A stretch of 64,000 nucleotides of DNA from Sphingobacteriia bacterium 28-36-52 (GCA_002281575.1 NCGN01000010.1:21453-85452), one strand, 5' to 3'. Shown: positions 52,598 through 61,115, counted from the stretch's first letter. The notes: generated by a model from the sequence alone, not told the origin. Translations and numbers: made by a program.

Positions 52598-53167
52598 CTA
52601 GGTTGCCCAAGCTTTGTCTCCTTTTTTGTAATCTACACAACCTTCAAACTTGCCTGGCACAGCTACATAGCGCAACACTTTTGTTGCACCTACTTCAGAA
52701 GTAAAGAAACCCCATAAAGTAAGCTCTTTCATCATTCTAAAATAATGAGGCATTTCTTCTGGCTTTTTCTTTTCTTGAAAAGCTTTCGCTTCTGCGTCTA
52801 ATTCAGTTAACAATTTGGTGCGCTCTTCAGGGCTGGCTTCCATAAAGGATTTACCAATTTTTGCTTTCGCATCTTTAAACTGAAGTGCTGCCATACCTTC
52901 CATAAATACTTTGGCTTCTGCTGGCTTATAGCAATCTTTAACAATGACCGTCATAAACTCACCTACATTGGCTTCTTTCGCGCCAGGTGTATTGGTTTTA
53001 GGTAAAATAGTTTCAGCTACTTCATTTAAAAAAGCAATGTCATCAGGCGTAAATGCAACTGCATCACCCGCTGTTGATTTACAACCAGATAAAAAAGCTT
53101 GTGAACCCAATATAGTGCCACCCAGTAAAAGGGCAACGCTGGATAATGCTTCTCTTCTATTCATCAT
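52598..53167 (-). CDS. Gluconate 2-dehydrogenase subunit 3-like, Tat lipoprotein
   Basis: A 189-residue small subunit of a GMC-type dehydrogenase. NRREAL (residues 3-8) with a hydrophobic stretch is a Tat signal, and LSGC at 26-29 a lipobox, so the mature protein should be lipid-anchored on the periplasmic side. The body matches gluconate_2-dh3: FLNEVAETILPKTNTPGAKEANVGEF and the C-terminal YFRMMKELTLWGFFTSEVG. It precedes by 19 bases and partners the large GMC subunit, which has no signal of its own and is probably carried through Tat with it. Confidence 0.9.
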   Translation of the reverse strand: MMNRREALSSVALLLGGTILGSQAFLSGCKSTAGDAVAFTPDDIAFLNEVAETILPKTNTPGAKEANVGEFMTVIVKDCYKPAEAKVFMEGMAALQFKDAKAKIGKSFMEASPEERTKLLTELDAEAKAFQEKKKPEEMPHYFRMMKELTLWGFFTSEVGATKVLRYVAVPGKFEGCVDYKKGDKAWAT

Positions 53168-53186
53168 GATTAATGCATTTAATAAT

Positions 53187-54866
53187 TTATAAATTTCCTT
53201 TTTTCAATTCGCTCACTGCAAAGTCCGCAGCTCTTGCTGTGAAAGCCATATAAGTTAAAGATGGATTCACACATGCAGCTGAAGTCATGAAAGAACCATC
53301 TGTTACAAATACATTTGGTGCATCCCAAATTTGGTTGTGTTTATTTACTACAGAAGTTTTAGGATCTGCGCCCATTCTTGCAGAACCCATTTCGTGAATA
53401 CCACGACCTAATACTGCATTAGCATCATACCCTTTAACGTCTTTAACACCAGCATTGGTAAGCATTTCAATGGCATCGGCCAACATGTCTTTACGCATTT
53501 TCATTTCATTCTCTTTCAATTCTGCGTCAATTTTCAACACGTTTAAACCCCATTTATCTTTTACCGTTTTATCTAGGGTAACAAAATTACTATGGTCGGG
53601 TAATACTTCCCCAAAGCCCATCATGCCCATGCTCCAACCCCCTGGTTCAGAAATAGCTTCTTTAAATTCAGCTCCAATGGTAAATTCAGCTACATTGCTT
53701 CCCCATCCACCTCTGTTACCACTACCTTGGTATCCAAATCCTCTTAAATAATCACGCTTATCGTTTCCAATATTTTGGTAACGTGGTATATAAATACCAT
53801 TGGCTCTTCTACCAAAAGTGTATTTGTCTTCGTAGCCTTCCACTTTTCCACCAGCACCTACACCTAAATGGTGATCCATGATATTGTGACCCAATTCACC
53901 ACTACTGCTTCCCAATCCACCTTCCCAAACATCAGTTGCAGAATTCATTAGAATCCAAGCTGAGTTTAGTGTTGATGCATTCAAGAAAATAATTTTTGCG
54001 TTGTATACATAGGTCTTATTGGTTTCCGCATCTAAAACTTCAACACCAGTTGCGCGTTTTTTATCTTTATCGTATAAAATTTTGGTAACAATACTCCAAG
54101 GTCTTAAGGTAAGATTACCTGTTTTCATTGCTGCAGGTAAAGTAGAACTCTGCGTACTGAAATAAGCGCCAAATGGGCAACCCAACCAACACTTGTTTCT
54201 GAACTGACAGGCAGATCTACCCTCTAATTCTTGTGTAATATTGGCCGTACGACCAATAATCATTGCACGCTGACCTTTATAATATTCTTTTAGCCGTTTT
54301 GCTACATCTTTCTCTACACAGGTCATTTCCATAGGGGGCATAAATTGCCCATCGGGCAATACATCTAAGCCATCTCTATTACCACTAATACCTGCAAATT
54401 TTTCTACGTAATCGTACCATGGCGCAATGTCTTTATATCGAACTGGCCAATCAACTGCAATACCATCTTTTGCATTGGCTTCAAAATCTAAATCACTCCA
54501 ACGATAGCTTTGACGACCCCATAACAAAGAACGACCACCTACATGATAGCCTCTAAACCAATCGTATCTTTTTACTTCTACATAAGGGCTTTCGGTATCT
54601 TTTACCCACATGCCATAAGTTTGTTCATTCAAAGGATAATCGCGATCTAGCACTTGGTTCTGTGCAATCATTTCCTGCGTTTTCCTTCCGTGGTGCGGAT
54701 AATCCCATGATTCTTTGTTGGCATTCACGTAATCCTTTACGTGCTCAATATTGCGACCTCGCTCGAGCATCAATACTTTTAAGCCTTTCTCTGTAAGCTC
54801 TTTTGCTGCCCAGCCTCCGCTGATGCCGGAGCCAATCACAATCGCGTCAAAATTTTGTTCAGCCAT
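53187..54866 (-). CDS. GMC family oxidoreductase, large subunit of a glycoside/sugar dehydrogenase
   Basis: A 559-residue FAD enzyme. The dinucleotide motif GSGISG (G12, G14, G17) and VLMLERG bind FAD, and the C-terminal half carries GIHEMGSARMG with H491 and CVNPSLT with N534, the GMC active-site pair. A Cys cluster, C220, C226 and C230, is in the position where related sugar dehydrogenases bind an iron-sulfur cluster, a comparison from family knowledge. No signal peptide is present. With the small subunit and the cytochrome c encoded divergently it resembles FAD-dependent glycoside 3-dehydrogenase. Confidence 0.92.
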   Translation of the reverse strand: MAEQNFDAIVIGSGISGGWAAKELTEKGLKVLMLERGRNIEHVKDYVNANKESWDYPHHGRKTQEMIAQNQVLDRDYPLNEQTYGMWVKDTESPYVEVKRYDWFRGYHVGGRSLLWGRQSYRWSDLDFEANAKDGIAVDWPVRYKDIAPWYDYVEKFAGISGNRDGLDVLPDGQFMPPMEMTCVEKDVAKRLKEYYKGQRAMIIGRTANITQELEGRSACQFRNKCWLGCPFGAYFSTQSSTLPAAMKTGNLTLRPWSIVTKILYDKDKKRATGVEVLDAETNKTYVYNAKIIFLNASTLNSAWILMNSATDVWEGGLGSSSGELGHNIMDHHLGVGAGGKVEGYEDKYTFGRRANGIYIPRYQNIGNDKRDYLRGFGYQGSGNRGGWGSNVAEFTIGAEFKEAISEPGGWSMGMMGFGEVLPDHSNFVTLDKTVKDKWGLNVLKIDAELKENEMKMRKDMLADAIEMLTNAGVKDVKGYDANAVLGRGIHEMGSARMGADPKTSVVNKHNQIWDAPNVFVTDGSFMTSAACVNPSLTYMAFTARAADFAVSELKKGNL

Positions 54867-54902
54867 GTTGGTGGTTTAAGCGTTGATAGATTATTGTAAA
54901 TT

Positions 54903-55784
54903 TTAAATATAACAGATTTCAATTGCTTTTTTTAGTGAGCCAATTTTATCTTTTGCAACCGGAATAAACTCTTGTGCCACATAGCCAGTAAAGCCAGTAG
55001 CAGCAATAGCTCTCATGATTGCAGGATAAAACAATTCTTGTGAATCATCAATTTCGTGTCGGCCGGGAACCCCTGCTGTGTGGTAATGGCCAATATAAGG
55101 TGCACTTGTTTTAATGGTTCTAATTACATCGCCTTCATCAATTTGCATATGATAGATATCGTACAATAACTTGAAATTTTCAGAACCTATTTGCTTGCAC
55201 AATTCAACACCCCAAGGGGTCTTATCACACATATAATCTTTATGATCTACTTTGCTGTTCAATAATTCCATGATAATGGTTACGCCTCTTTTTTCTGCAA
55301 GCGGCATGATTTTCTTTAGCCCTTCAGCACAATTTTTAAGCCCGGTTACATCGTCCATTCCATTTCTATTGCCACTGAAACAAATCAGGTTTTTGTAACC
55401 AGCATCTGCAACTAAATTAATATGGTCGGTATAATTCTTTATAAGTGTACTATGGTATTGAGGATCGTTCCATCCTTTTACCAAACTAATTTCGGCACCA
55501 TTGCACATAGTAGACATCATGCCATGTTTCTTCAGTATTGGCCAATCTTTAGGGCCCACTAAATCAATTCCAGTGATGCCTATCTTTTTTGCTTCAATAC
55601 ATAACTCATCTAATGTTAAATCACTAAAGCACCATCTACAAACAGCGTGATTGATATTCCCTTTCATAGTTGTTGATACAGTAGCACAAGATGCTAAAGT
55701 TGGCATTATCGGAGCCGAAGCAACAGCAACAGAACCGGTAATAATGTTTTTAATGGCAGAGCGCCTATTGGATAAATTTTTCAT
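54903..55784 (-). CDS. Sugar phosphate isomerase/epimerase-like (hydroxypyruvate isomerase type), Tat lipoprotein
   Basis: A 293-residue TIM-barrel protein, first gene of the minus-strand operon. The signal has twin Arg (R7-R8) and a lipobox LASC at 30-33, so it should be anchored in the periplasm. The barrel reads VCRWCFSDLTLDELCIEAKKIGITGIDLVG, with metal-ligand candidates in IIMELLNSKVDH (Glu), LLYDIYHMQID, HYHTAGVPGRHEID (His/Glu) and YVAQEF. The sequence pattern is that of hydroxypyruvate isomerase relatives; the substrate is probably an oxidised sugar made by the GMC enzyme. Confidence 0.9.
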   Translation of the reverse strand: MKNLSNRRSAIKNIITGSVAVASAPIMPTLASCATVSTTMKGNINHAVCRWCFSDLTLDELCIEAKKIGITGIDLVGPKDWPILKKHGMMSTMCNGAEISLVKGWNDPQYHSTLIKNYTDHINLVADAGYKNLICFSGNRNGMDDVTGLKNCAEGLKKIMPLAEKRGVTIIMELLNSKVDHKDYMCDKTPWGVELCKQIGSENFKLLYDIYHMQIDEGDVIRTIKTSAPYIGHYHTAGVPGRHEIDDSQELFYPAIMRAIAATGFTGYVAQEFIPVAKDKIGSLKKAIEICYI

Positions 55785-55822
55785 ACAGCAATTAGAACCC
55801 CAATATAATTATTTGTTTGCAT

Positions 55823-55853
55823 CAAAGTACTAGGAATTTTATAAATCCTTCAA
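55823..55853 (-). promoter_or_regulatory. Candidate promoter of the minus-strand sugar-oxidation operon
   Basis: On the minus strand TTG (55851-55853), 20 bases, then GTACTTTG (55823-55830), one base from TAnnTTTG. The start site would be about 30 bases before the ATG at 55784. The other half of this 191-base divergent gap shows no comparable plus-strand promoter. Confidence 0.4.
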
Positions 55854-55975
55854 TAAGGGGATTCATTCGGTAAACAGATTGCAACAATGATTAATAAGCC
55901 TTAAATGAATATAATCGGAGAGAATGTTTAAATTAGTGCCTCTGATAAAATACCAATCAAATTAAAAAAAATACT

Positions 55976-57142
55976 ATGCCTAGAAAATTAAGAATGGGAA
56001 TGGTGGGTGGAGGCAAAGATGCTTTCATTGGAGCTATCCACCGTTTGGCTGCCAATATGGATGGACAGATTGAACTGGTTTGTGGCGCATTAAGCATTAA
56101 TCCAACTATTGCACAAGAATCGGGTGAAATGCTTTACCTACCGAAAGATCGCATTTACCTTACTTATGATGAAATGATTGTTAAAGAATCGGCGTTGCCT
56201 GCAAACCAACGCATGGATTTTGTAACCATTGTAACCCCCAATTTTGCACACTTTGCACCTGCGAAGATGGCTTTGGAACACGGGTTTCACGTAGTTATAG
56301 AAAAACCCATTACGTTTACTTTAGAAGAAGCAAAGCAATTAAAAGCCATAGTAGAAGAAACAGGATTAACCCTTTGCTTAACCCATACTTATTCTGGATA
56401 CCCAATGGTTAAACAAGCAAAAGCAATGGTTGCAGAAGGTGCTTTAGGAAAAATTAGAAAAGTTTGGGTAGAATATCCGCAAGGATGGTTAAGCAAGCTC
56501 AGCGAAAAAGAAGGCAATGCACAAGCAGCTTGGAGAACCGATCCCAAAAAATCGGGTAAGAGTGGTAGCATGGGAGATATTGGTACGCATGCAGCGCATT
56601 TGGCAGAATATATTACTGGAGCAAAAATCACCAAGCTATGTGCAGATTTGAATACAGTAGTAGAAGGTAGAATGCTAGACGATGACGGTTCAGTATTGTT
56701 GCATTTTAGCAATGGTGCATCAGGTGTGTTAATGGCATCGCAAGTTGCAGCAGGCGAAGAGAATGCATTAAAGATTAGAGTATACGGAGAAAAAGGGGGA
56801 TTAGAATGGGCACAAATGGAACCCAATACACTTATTGTAAAGTGGTTAGAAGCACCTATGCAAATATTGCGAGCTGGCGCTAATTATACCGATCGCTTAT
56901 CTAGTTTTGCTACCAGCAATTGCAGAACACCAGGCGGACATCCAGAAGGATATTTAGAAGCATTTGCCAATATCTATAAAAATTTTACTGCAACCGTTCA
57001 AGCAAAAATAGATGGCAGTACACCAACCAAAGAACAATTGGATTTTCCAGGTGTGGAAGATGGTATAAGAGGCATGGCATTTATAGACAATGTGGTTGCT
57101 TCTGCGCAATCCAATTTAAAATGGACCGAATATAAATTATAA
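55976..57142 (+). CDS. Cytoplasmic Gfo/Idh/MocA oxidoreductase
   Basis: A 388-residue NAD(P)-dependent oxidoreductase without signal peptide. The Rossmann motif is GMVGGGKDAFIG, VIEKPITF supplies the EKP motif (E109-K110), and GSMGDIGTHAAHLAEYI carries the substrate-domain Asp and His. FSNGASGVLMASQVAAGEEN follows in the C-terminal beta domain. It contrasts with the exported homologue at 50062. First gene of the plus-strand operon, with the isomerase-like gene three bases downstream. The likely role is reduction or oxidation of an imported keto-sugar. Confidence 0.91.
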   Translation: MPRKLRMGMVGGGKDAFIGAIHRLAANMDGQIELVCGALSINPTIAQESGEMLYLPKDRIYLTYDEMIVKESALPANQRMDFVTIVTPNFAHFAPAKMALEHGFHVVIEKPITFTLEEAKQLKAIVEETGLTLCLTHTYSGYPMVKQAKAMVAEGALGKIRKVWVEYPQGWLSKLSEKEGNAQAAWRTDPKKSGKSGSMGDIGTHAAHLAEYITGAKITKLCADLNTVVEGRMLDDDGSVLLHFSNGASGVLMASQVAAGEENALKIRVYGEKGGLEWAQMEPNTLIVKWLEAPMQILRAGANYTDRLSSFATSNCRTPGGHPEGYLEAFANIYKNFTATVQAKIDGSTPTKEQLDFPGVEDGIRGMAFIDNVVASAQSNLKWTEYKL

Positions 57143-57145
57143 ACA

Positions 57146-58201
57146 ATGACCAATATTAAAGGACCAGGAATTTTCTTGGCTCAATTTATGGGCGATACGG
57201 CCCCATTTAATTCTTTGGCGTCTATTTGTAAATGGGCTGCATCATTGGGGTTCAAAGGAGTACAAATTCCTTCCTGGGATGTTAGGTGTATTGATTTACA
57301 AAAAGCAGCAGAAAGTAAAACTTATGCAGAGGAGATTAAGGGGATTGTAGCCGCCGCGGGATTAGAAATTACTGAACTATCCACCCACTTACAAGGACAG
57401 TTGGTAGCCGTAAATCCAGCGTATGATGCGTTGTTCGACGGCTTTGCTCCCGAAGGCCTAAGAGGAAACCCTAGTGCAAGAACTGAGTGGGCTGTGCAAC
57501 AATTAAAGTATGCAGCCAAAGCCTCACAAAACCTAGGACTCAATGCACACGCTACTTTCAGTGGTGCATTATTGTGGCAAACAGTTTATCCTTGGCCACA
57601 AAGACCAGCAGGATTAGTAGAAACAGGATTTACTGAATTGGCTAAAAGATGGTTGCCCATCTTGAATGTATTTGACGAAAATGGGGTAGACCTTTGTTAT
57701 GAAATTCATCCGGGTGAAGACTTGCACGATGGGGTAACATATGAGCTGTTTTTAGATAAAGTAAACAACCATCCACGTGCTTGCTTATTATATGATCCAT
57801 CGCATTTTGTGTTGCAATGCTTAGACTACAAAGCATATATAGACCATTACCATGAACGCATTAAAATGTTTCATGTAAAAGATGCAGAGTTTAACCCAAC
57901 AGGTAAACAAGGTGTATATGGAGGCTATCAAGGTTGGGTAGAAAGAGCAGGACGATTCCGTTCTTTAGGGGATGGACAGGTAGATTTCAAAACCATATTC
58001 AGCAAACTGGCCCAATACAATTATACTGGCTGGGCCGTGATGGAATGGGAATGTGCGTTGAAACATCCAGAAACAGGTGCAGCGGAAGGAGCACCGTTTA
58101 TTCAGCAGCATATTATTCGTGTTACCGATAAAACATTTGATGATTTTGCGGGAACAGGATCGGATGAAAATTTTAATAAGAAGATATTAGGTATCAACTA
58201 A
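57146..58201 (+). CDS. Cytoplasmic sugar phosphate isomerase/epimerase-like protein
   Basis: A 351-residue TIM-barrel protein without a signal. GIFLAQFMGDTAPFN, GFKGVQIPSWD, LELSTHLQGQLVAV and the metal-ligand candidates DLCYEIHPGEDLHD, LLYDPSHFVLQC, MFHVKDAEF and WAVMEWEC match the AP_endonuc_2 isomerase fold. It pairs with the Gfo/Idh/MocA gene upstream, a common duo in inositol or keto-sugar metabolism. The exact reaction is not known. Confidence 0.9.
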   Translation: MTNIKGPGIFLAQFMGDTAPFNSLASICKWAASLGFKGVQIPSWDVRCIDLQKAAESKTYAEEIKGIVAAAGLEITELSTHLQGQLVAVNPAYDALFDGFAPEGLRGNPSARTEWAVQQLKYAAKASQNLGLNAHATFSGALLWQTVYPWPQRPAGLVETGFTELAKRWLPILNVFDENGVDLCYEIHPGEDLHDGVTYELFLDKVNNHPRACLLYDPSHFVLQCLDYKAYIDHYHERIKMFHVKDAEFNPTGKQGVYGGYQGWVERAGRFRSLGDGQVDFKTIFSKLAQYNYTGWAVMEWECALKHPETGAAEGAPFIQQHIIRVTDKTFDDFAGTGSDENFNKKILGIN

Positions 58202-58255
58202 CTTTAACTTGTGCGCACGAAAAGTGTTGCGATTATAAATTTTAAATAAACGATT

Positions 58256-58651
58256 ATGAAAAAGTACTTAGTGCTGTTTGCCATTACAGGATTAGTAGCT
58301 GCTGCTTGCGGCGGTAGTGAAGAAAAGAAAGAAGATAAAGCTGCAGAAACTGCACCAACAGCTGCTCCAGTTGCAGATTTAAGCAGCAACCCAGACTACA
58401 CCAAAGGATTAGAATTAGTGGGTAAATCAGATTGCTTAACCTGCCATAAAGTGAACGATAAATTGATTGGGCCATCTTATAAAGATGTAGCAAACAAATA
58501 CGAAGCAACTGATGAAAATATCAGCATGTTAGCAGGTAAAATTATCAAAGGGGGAAAAGGTGTTTGGGGTGAAGTGCCAATGACACCACATCCACAAGTG
58601 AGTGAAGAAGATGCCAAAGCAATGGTGAAATACGTTTTACTACTTAAGTAA
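58256..58651 (+). CDS. Lipoprotein c-type cytochrome
   Basis: A 131-residue monohaem cytochrome c. The signal has lipobox AAAC (C18), followed by an acidic/Ala-rich linker, and the haem motif CLTCH (C60, C63, H64). The sixth ligand is probably M109 in EVPMTPHPQVSEEDAKAMVKYV. It should sit on the periplasmic face and accept electrons, most simply from the GMC dehydrogenase encoded divergently, passing them to the respiratory chain. The DUF1080 gene follows after five bases. Confidence 0.92.
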   Translation: MKKYLVLFAITGLVAAACGGSEEKKEDKAAETAPTAAPVADLSSNPDYTKGLELVGKSDCLTCHKVNDKLIGPSYKDVANKYEATDENISMLAGKIIKGGKGVWGEVPMTPHPQVSEEDAKAMVKYVLLLK

Positions 58652-58656
58652 TTTAC

Positions 58657-59385
58657 ATGAATAATCTACTATGGATCACTGCCATTGCAGCTGCATTGGT
58701 AACAGCGCCAAATAAAAGGCCCGACATTACAAAAGCATCAATCACCAATCCTGTCAAAAGCAAATGGATCAAATTGTTTGATGGAAAAACCACCAACGGT
58801 TGGAAAACTTATGCCAAAGACAGCATAGGTAGTGCATGGAAAGTACAAGACGGTATTTTGTATTTAGATGCCAAAGCCAAGAAAGAACAAAAATTAGGCG
58901 GTGGCGATATTATTCACGAAAAATCATTTGGCAATTTTCATTTGAAACTAGAATGGAAAATTTCAAAAAATGGAAATAGTGGCATTATTTTTTGGGCGCA
59001 GAATGATCCAGCTAAATACAAAGCAGTTTGGCATACAGGTCCTGAAATGCAAGTATTAGACAATGGTGGACATCCTGATGCAAAAATTAGAAAACACCGT
59101 GCTGGAGATTTATATGATTTAGTTGAAGGACCAGACACAGCTGTTAAACCAGTAGGTGAATGGAATAAAACTGAAATCATTGCAAAAGATGGAACCCTTG
59201 AATTAAAACTCAATGGCGTTACCACCGTTAAAACAAGTTATGGCGATGAAATTTGGTACAGCCTAATTGGCAACAGCAAATTCAAAACCATGCCTGCATT
59301 TGGAAGAACATTTACTGGGCATATTGCTTTACAAGATCATGGTGATGATGTTTGGTTTCGCAATATCCAAATAAGAGAATTATAA
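58657..59385 (+). CDS. DUF1080 (3-keto-disaccharide hydrolase) domain protein
   Basis: A 242-residue secreted protein. The N-terminus is a short signal-like stretch (MNNLLWITAIAAALVTA), then the concanavalin-like DUF1080 domain: WIKLFDGKTTNGWKTY, GGDIIHEKSFGNFHLKLEWKISKNGNSGIIF, PEMQVLDNGGHPDA and GEWNKTEIIAK. Members act on 3-keto-glycosides, splitting the glycosidic bond after oxidation at C3. This is the key link to a 3-keto-sugar pathway here. It shares one base with the tadA start (TAATG). Confidence 0.9.
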   Translation: MNNLLWITAIAAALVTAPNKRPDITKASITNPVKSKWIKLFDGKTTNGWKTYAKDSIGSAWKVQDGILYLDAKAKKEQKLGGGDIIHEKSFGNFHLKLEWKISKNGNSGIIFWAQNDPAKYKAVWHTGPEMQVLDNGGHPDAKIRKHRAGDLYDLVEGPDTAVKPVGEWNKTEIIAKDGTLELKLNGVTTVKTSYGDEIWYSLIGNSKFKTMPAFGRTFTGHIALQDHGDDVWFRNIQIREL

Positions 59386-59831
59386 TGCCGACCCTGAACC
59401 ACGAGTACTTTATGCAACAAGCATTAAAGGAAGCGCAAGCAGCTTTTGATGCCGATGAAGTACCCGTGGGAGCAGTGGTGGTAATGAACAATCAAATTAT
59501 TGCAAGAGCCCATAATCAGGTTGAACTCTTAAACGATTCAACTGCGCACGCAGAAATACTCGCACTCACATCTGCCTATAGCTCTCTAGGGGCAAAATAT
59601 TTACCAGAAGCTACTTTATATGTTACTGTTGAACCCTGCATCATGTGTTGTGGTGCTATCTATTGGGGCAAAATAGGCAGCATTGTTTATGGGGCATCAG
59701 ATGAAAAAAATGGCTACCGTCATTTGACTAAAGAGCAATGGCCCTTTCATCCCAAGACCGAATTAATTGCAGGTATATTAGAAGCTGACTGTGCATTTTT
59801 AATGAAGTCTTTCTTTAGATCAAAGCGATAA
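59385..59831 (+). CDS. tadA: tRNA-specific adenosine deaminase
   Basis: A 148-residue zinc deaminase that converts adenosine to inosine at the tRNA wobble position. HAE at 56-58 and PCIMCCG with C85 and C88 form the zinc site and proton shuttle. VPVGAVVVMNNQIIARAHN is the N-terminal signature, and the C-terminal FRSKR is usual. The ATG at 59385 starts on the last base of the previous stop; the longer start at 59352 lies inside the DUF1080 gene. A housekeeping gene at the end of a sugar operon. Confidence 0.92.
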   Translation: MPTLNHEYFMQQALKEAQAAFDADEVPVGAVVVMNNQIIARAHNQVELLNDSTAHAEILALTSAYSSLGAKYLPEATLYVTVEPCIMCCGAIYWGKIGSIVYGASDEKNGYRHLTKEQWPFHPKTELIAGILEADCAFLMKSFFRSKR

Positions 59832-59833
59832 AA

Positions 59834-60000
59834 GCTCATCTTACTCACTCCTGCTCAAACAATCACTTCATTCGCTGCCGACTACATTCCTATCATGCTC
59901 AAACAAACACTTCGCTCGCTGCCGATTATTGCATGTACTTATTCTAAGGCCTTACTATTGCATGCAATAATCGAATGCTCGCTTTCGTGTTTGTTTGTGC
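59834..60000. repeat. Repeat copy A: long imperfect palindrome with a tandem half-copy
   Basis: Between tadA and the membrane-protein gene. The core palindrome (59898-60000) has left arm CAAACAAACAC (59900-59910) and CGATTATTGCATG (59923-59935), matched by CATGCAATAATCG (59961-59973) and GTGTTTGTTTG (59987-59997): 11- and 13-base perfect stems around a 25-base loop. Between the two stem parts both arms hold GCTCGC in the same orientation, which leaves an internal bubble. A degenerate left half (59853-59884) precedes it 44 bases upstream. A second copy lies at 61116-61237. Confidence 0.8.
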
Positions 60001-60111
60001 AATGATTGAATCTGTTGCATTCTGAAAATATGATTGCCTTTTTAACAGTATAAATGTTTGAAATTAAATTGAGGAATGTAAATTACAAGAACAGTAATAT
60101 CTAAAGCGAGA

Positions 60112-60414
60112 ATGATTAAACAACTACAAATTTGTTGGCTTTTCTACAAAAGCTTTGCTGTTGCTTCATCGTTTTTTACTTTATGCTCCATTAGTTTATT
60201 TTGGAAATTTGGGTTCAGTGTTTTCTCTGGAATTTTTTGGTTTAAAGTTTTCACTGGATTAATTATTTTTTACTTTGTGAACGACTATAGAAAAAAAGAA
60301 TATTATTTCTATTACAATTTAGGGATGTCTAAAAGAAAACTTTGGGTAATTACGCTTGGTTTTGATTTCTGCATTTTTATTTTAGCCATCATTTTAATCA
60401 ACAATGTAAAATGA
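60112..60414 (+). CDS. Small membrane protein paired with an ABC ATPase
   Basis: A 100-residue protein with three hydrophobic segments (about residues 14-35, 40-58 and 80-98). Between the second and third is a basic loop, KKEYYFYYNLGMSKRKLW, whose LGMSKRKLW part resembles the coupling segment by which FtsX/MacB- or ABC-2-type permeases touch their ATPase. No named family is recognised. It overlaps the ATPase gene by four bases (ATGA), so the two are translated together and probably form the membrane half of a very small ABC system. Confidence 0.75.
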   Translation: MIKQLQICWLFYKSFAVASSFFTLCSISLFWKFGFSVFSGIFWFKVFTGLIIFYFVNDYRKKEYYFYYNLGMSKRKLWVITLGFDFCIFILAIILINNVK

Positions 60415-61073
60415 TTGAACAATTAGAAGCCGATGGCATACAACTGCAATTTGGTAATCGAATTATTTTATCAGATGTATACCTTTCATGTGCAAAGGGT
60501 TCCATCATTGGATTACTTGGCAGAAACGGTTCGGGGAAGTCCTGCCTTTTACAAGCCATTTTTGGAATACTCGCCTGCGAAAAATCGATCCGAATCAATA
60601 GGGTTTCATGCAATGAAGCTTATAAAAACCCAAGTTTAATCAGTTATTTACCACAGTTTCACTTTATTCCAAATAGCTTATCCCTAAAAGACATCTTTGA
60701 AGTATACGCATTAGACTATTCAATATTTGAGCTTCAGTTTCCATTGTTACAGATACCCATTAATCAAATATTCAGAAACTTATCTGGAGGAGAAAAACGA
60801 TTGATTGAGATCTACATTATTGTAGAATCAACTGCAAAGTTTGCGTTATTAGACGAACCCTTTACTTTTTTAAATCCAATTCAAATAGACGCTATAAAAT
60901 CCTATATTAAATCTAAAACAACAACAAAGGGATTCGTTATCAGCGACCATTTATATAAACATATCTTAGACATCAGTGATACCAATTATGTATTAGCAAA
61001 TGGCAAAACACATTTAATAAAACAGTTCAGCGATATTGAAAGGCTTGGTTACATCAGCATCGAAAATTCATAG
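60411..61073 (+). CDS. ABC transporter ATP-binding protein (mini cassette)
   Basis: A 220-residue ATPase with all core motifs: Walker A GRNGSGKS (37-44), Q-loop around YLPQF (79-83), signature LSGGE (124-128), Walker B and catalytic Glu in FALLDEP (144-150) and H-loop ISDH near residue 176. It belongs to the single-domain export-type group. The only membrane partner visible is the 100-residue protein encoded just upstream and overlapping by four bases. Both genes sit between two copies of an imperfect palindromic repeat. Confidence 0.9.
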   Translation: MIEQLEADGIQLQFGNRIILSDVYLSCAKGSIIGLLGRNGSGKSCLLQAIFGILACEKSIRINRVSCNEAYKNPSLISYLPQFHFIPNSLSLKDIFEVYALDYSIFELQFPLLQIPINQIFRNLSGGEKRLIEIYIIVESTAKFALLDEPFTFLNPIQIDAIKSYIKSKTTTKGFVISDHLYKHILDISDTNYVLANGKTHLIKQFSDIERLGYISIENS

Positions 61074-61115
61074 TAGAGCTACTTTTAAATAAACACGAAC
61101 AACTTGTTTCTTTCT

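Noticed and set aside
55844..55863. AATCC-N10-GGATT dyad in the divergent sugar-operon gap as an operator
   Set aside because: Five-base arms with a long spacer are expected by chance in AT-rich sequence, and no regulator gene is adjacent.
56389..56826. 145-codon open frame on the minus strand opposite the Gfo/Idh/MocA gene
   Set aside because: Fully covered by a well-supported oxidoreductase gene; the translation is Pro/Ser/Ala-rich and resembles nothing.
59385..59831. Cytidine or guanine deaminase
   Set aside because: HAE with PCxxC also occurs there, but the VPVGAVVV start, length and C-terminal FRSKR fit TadA best.
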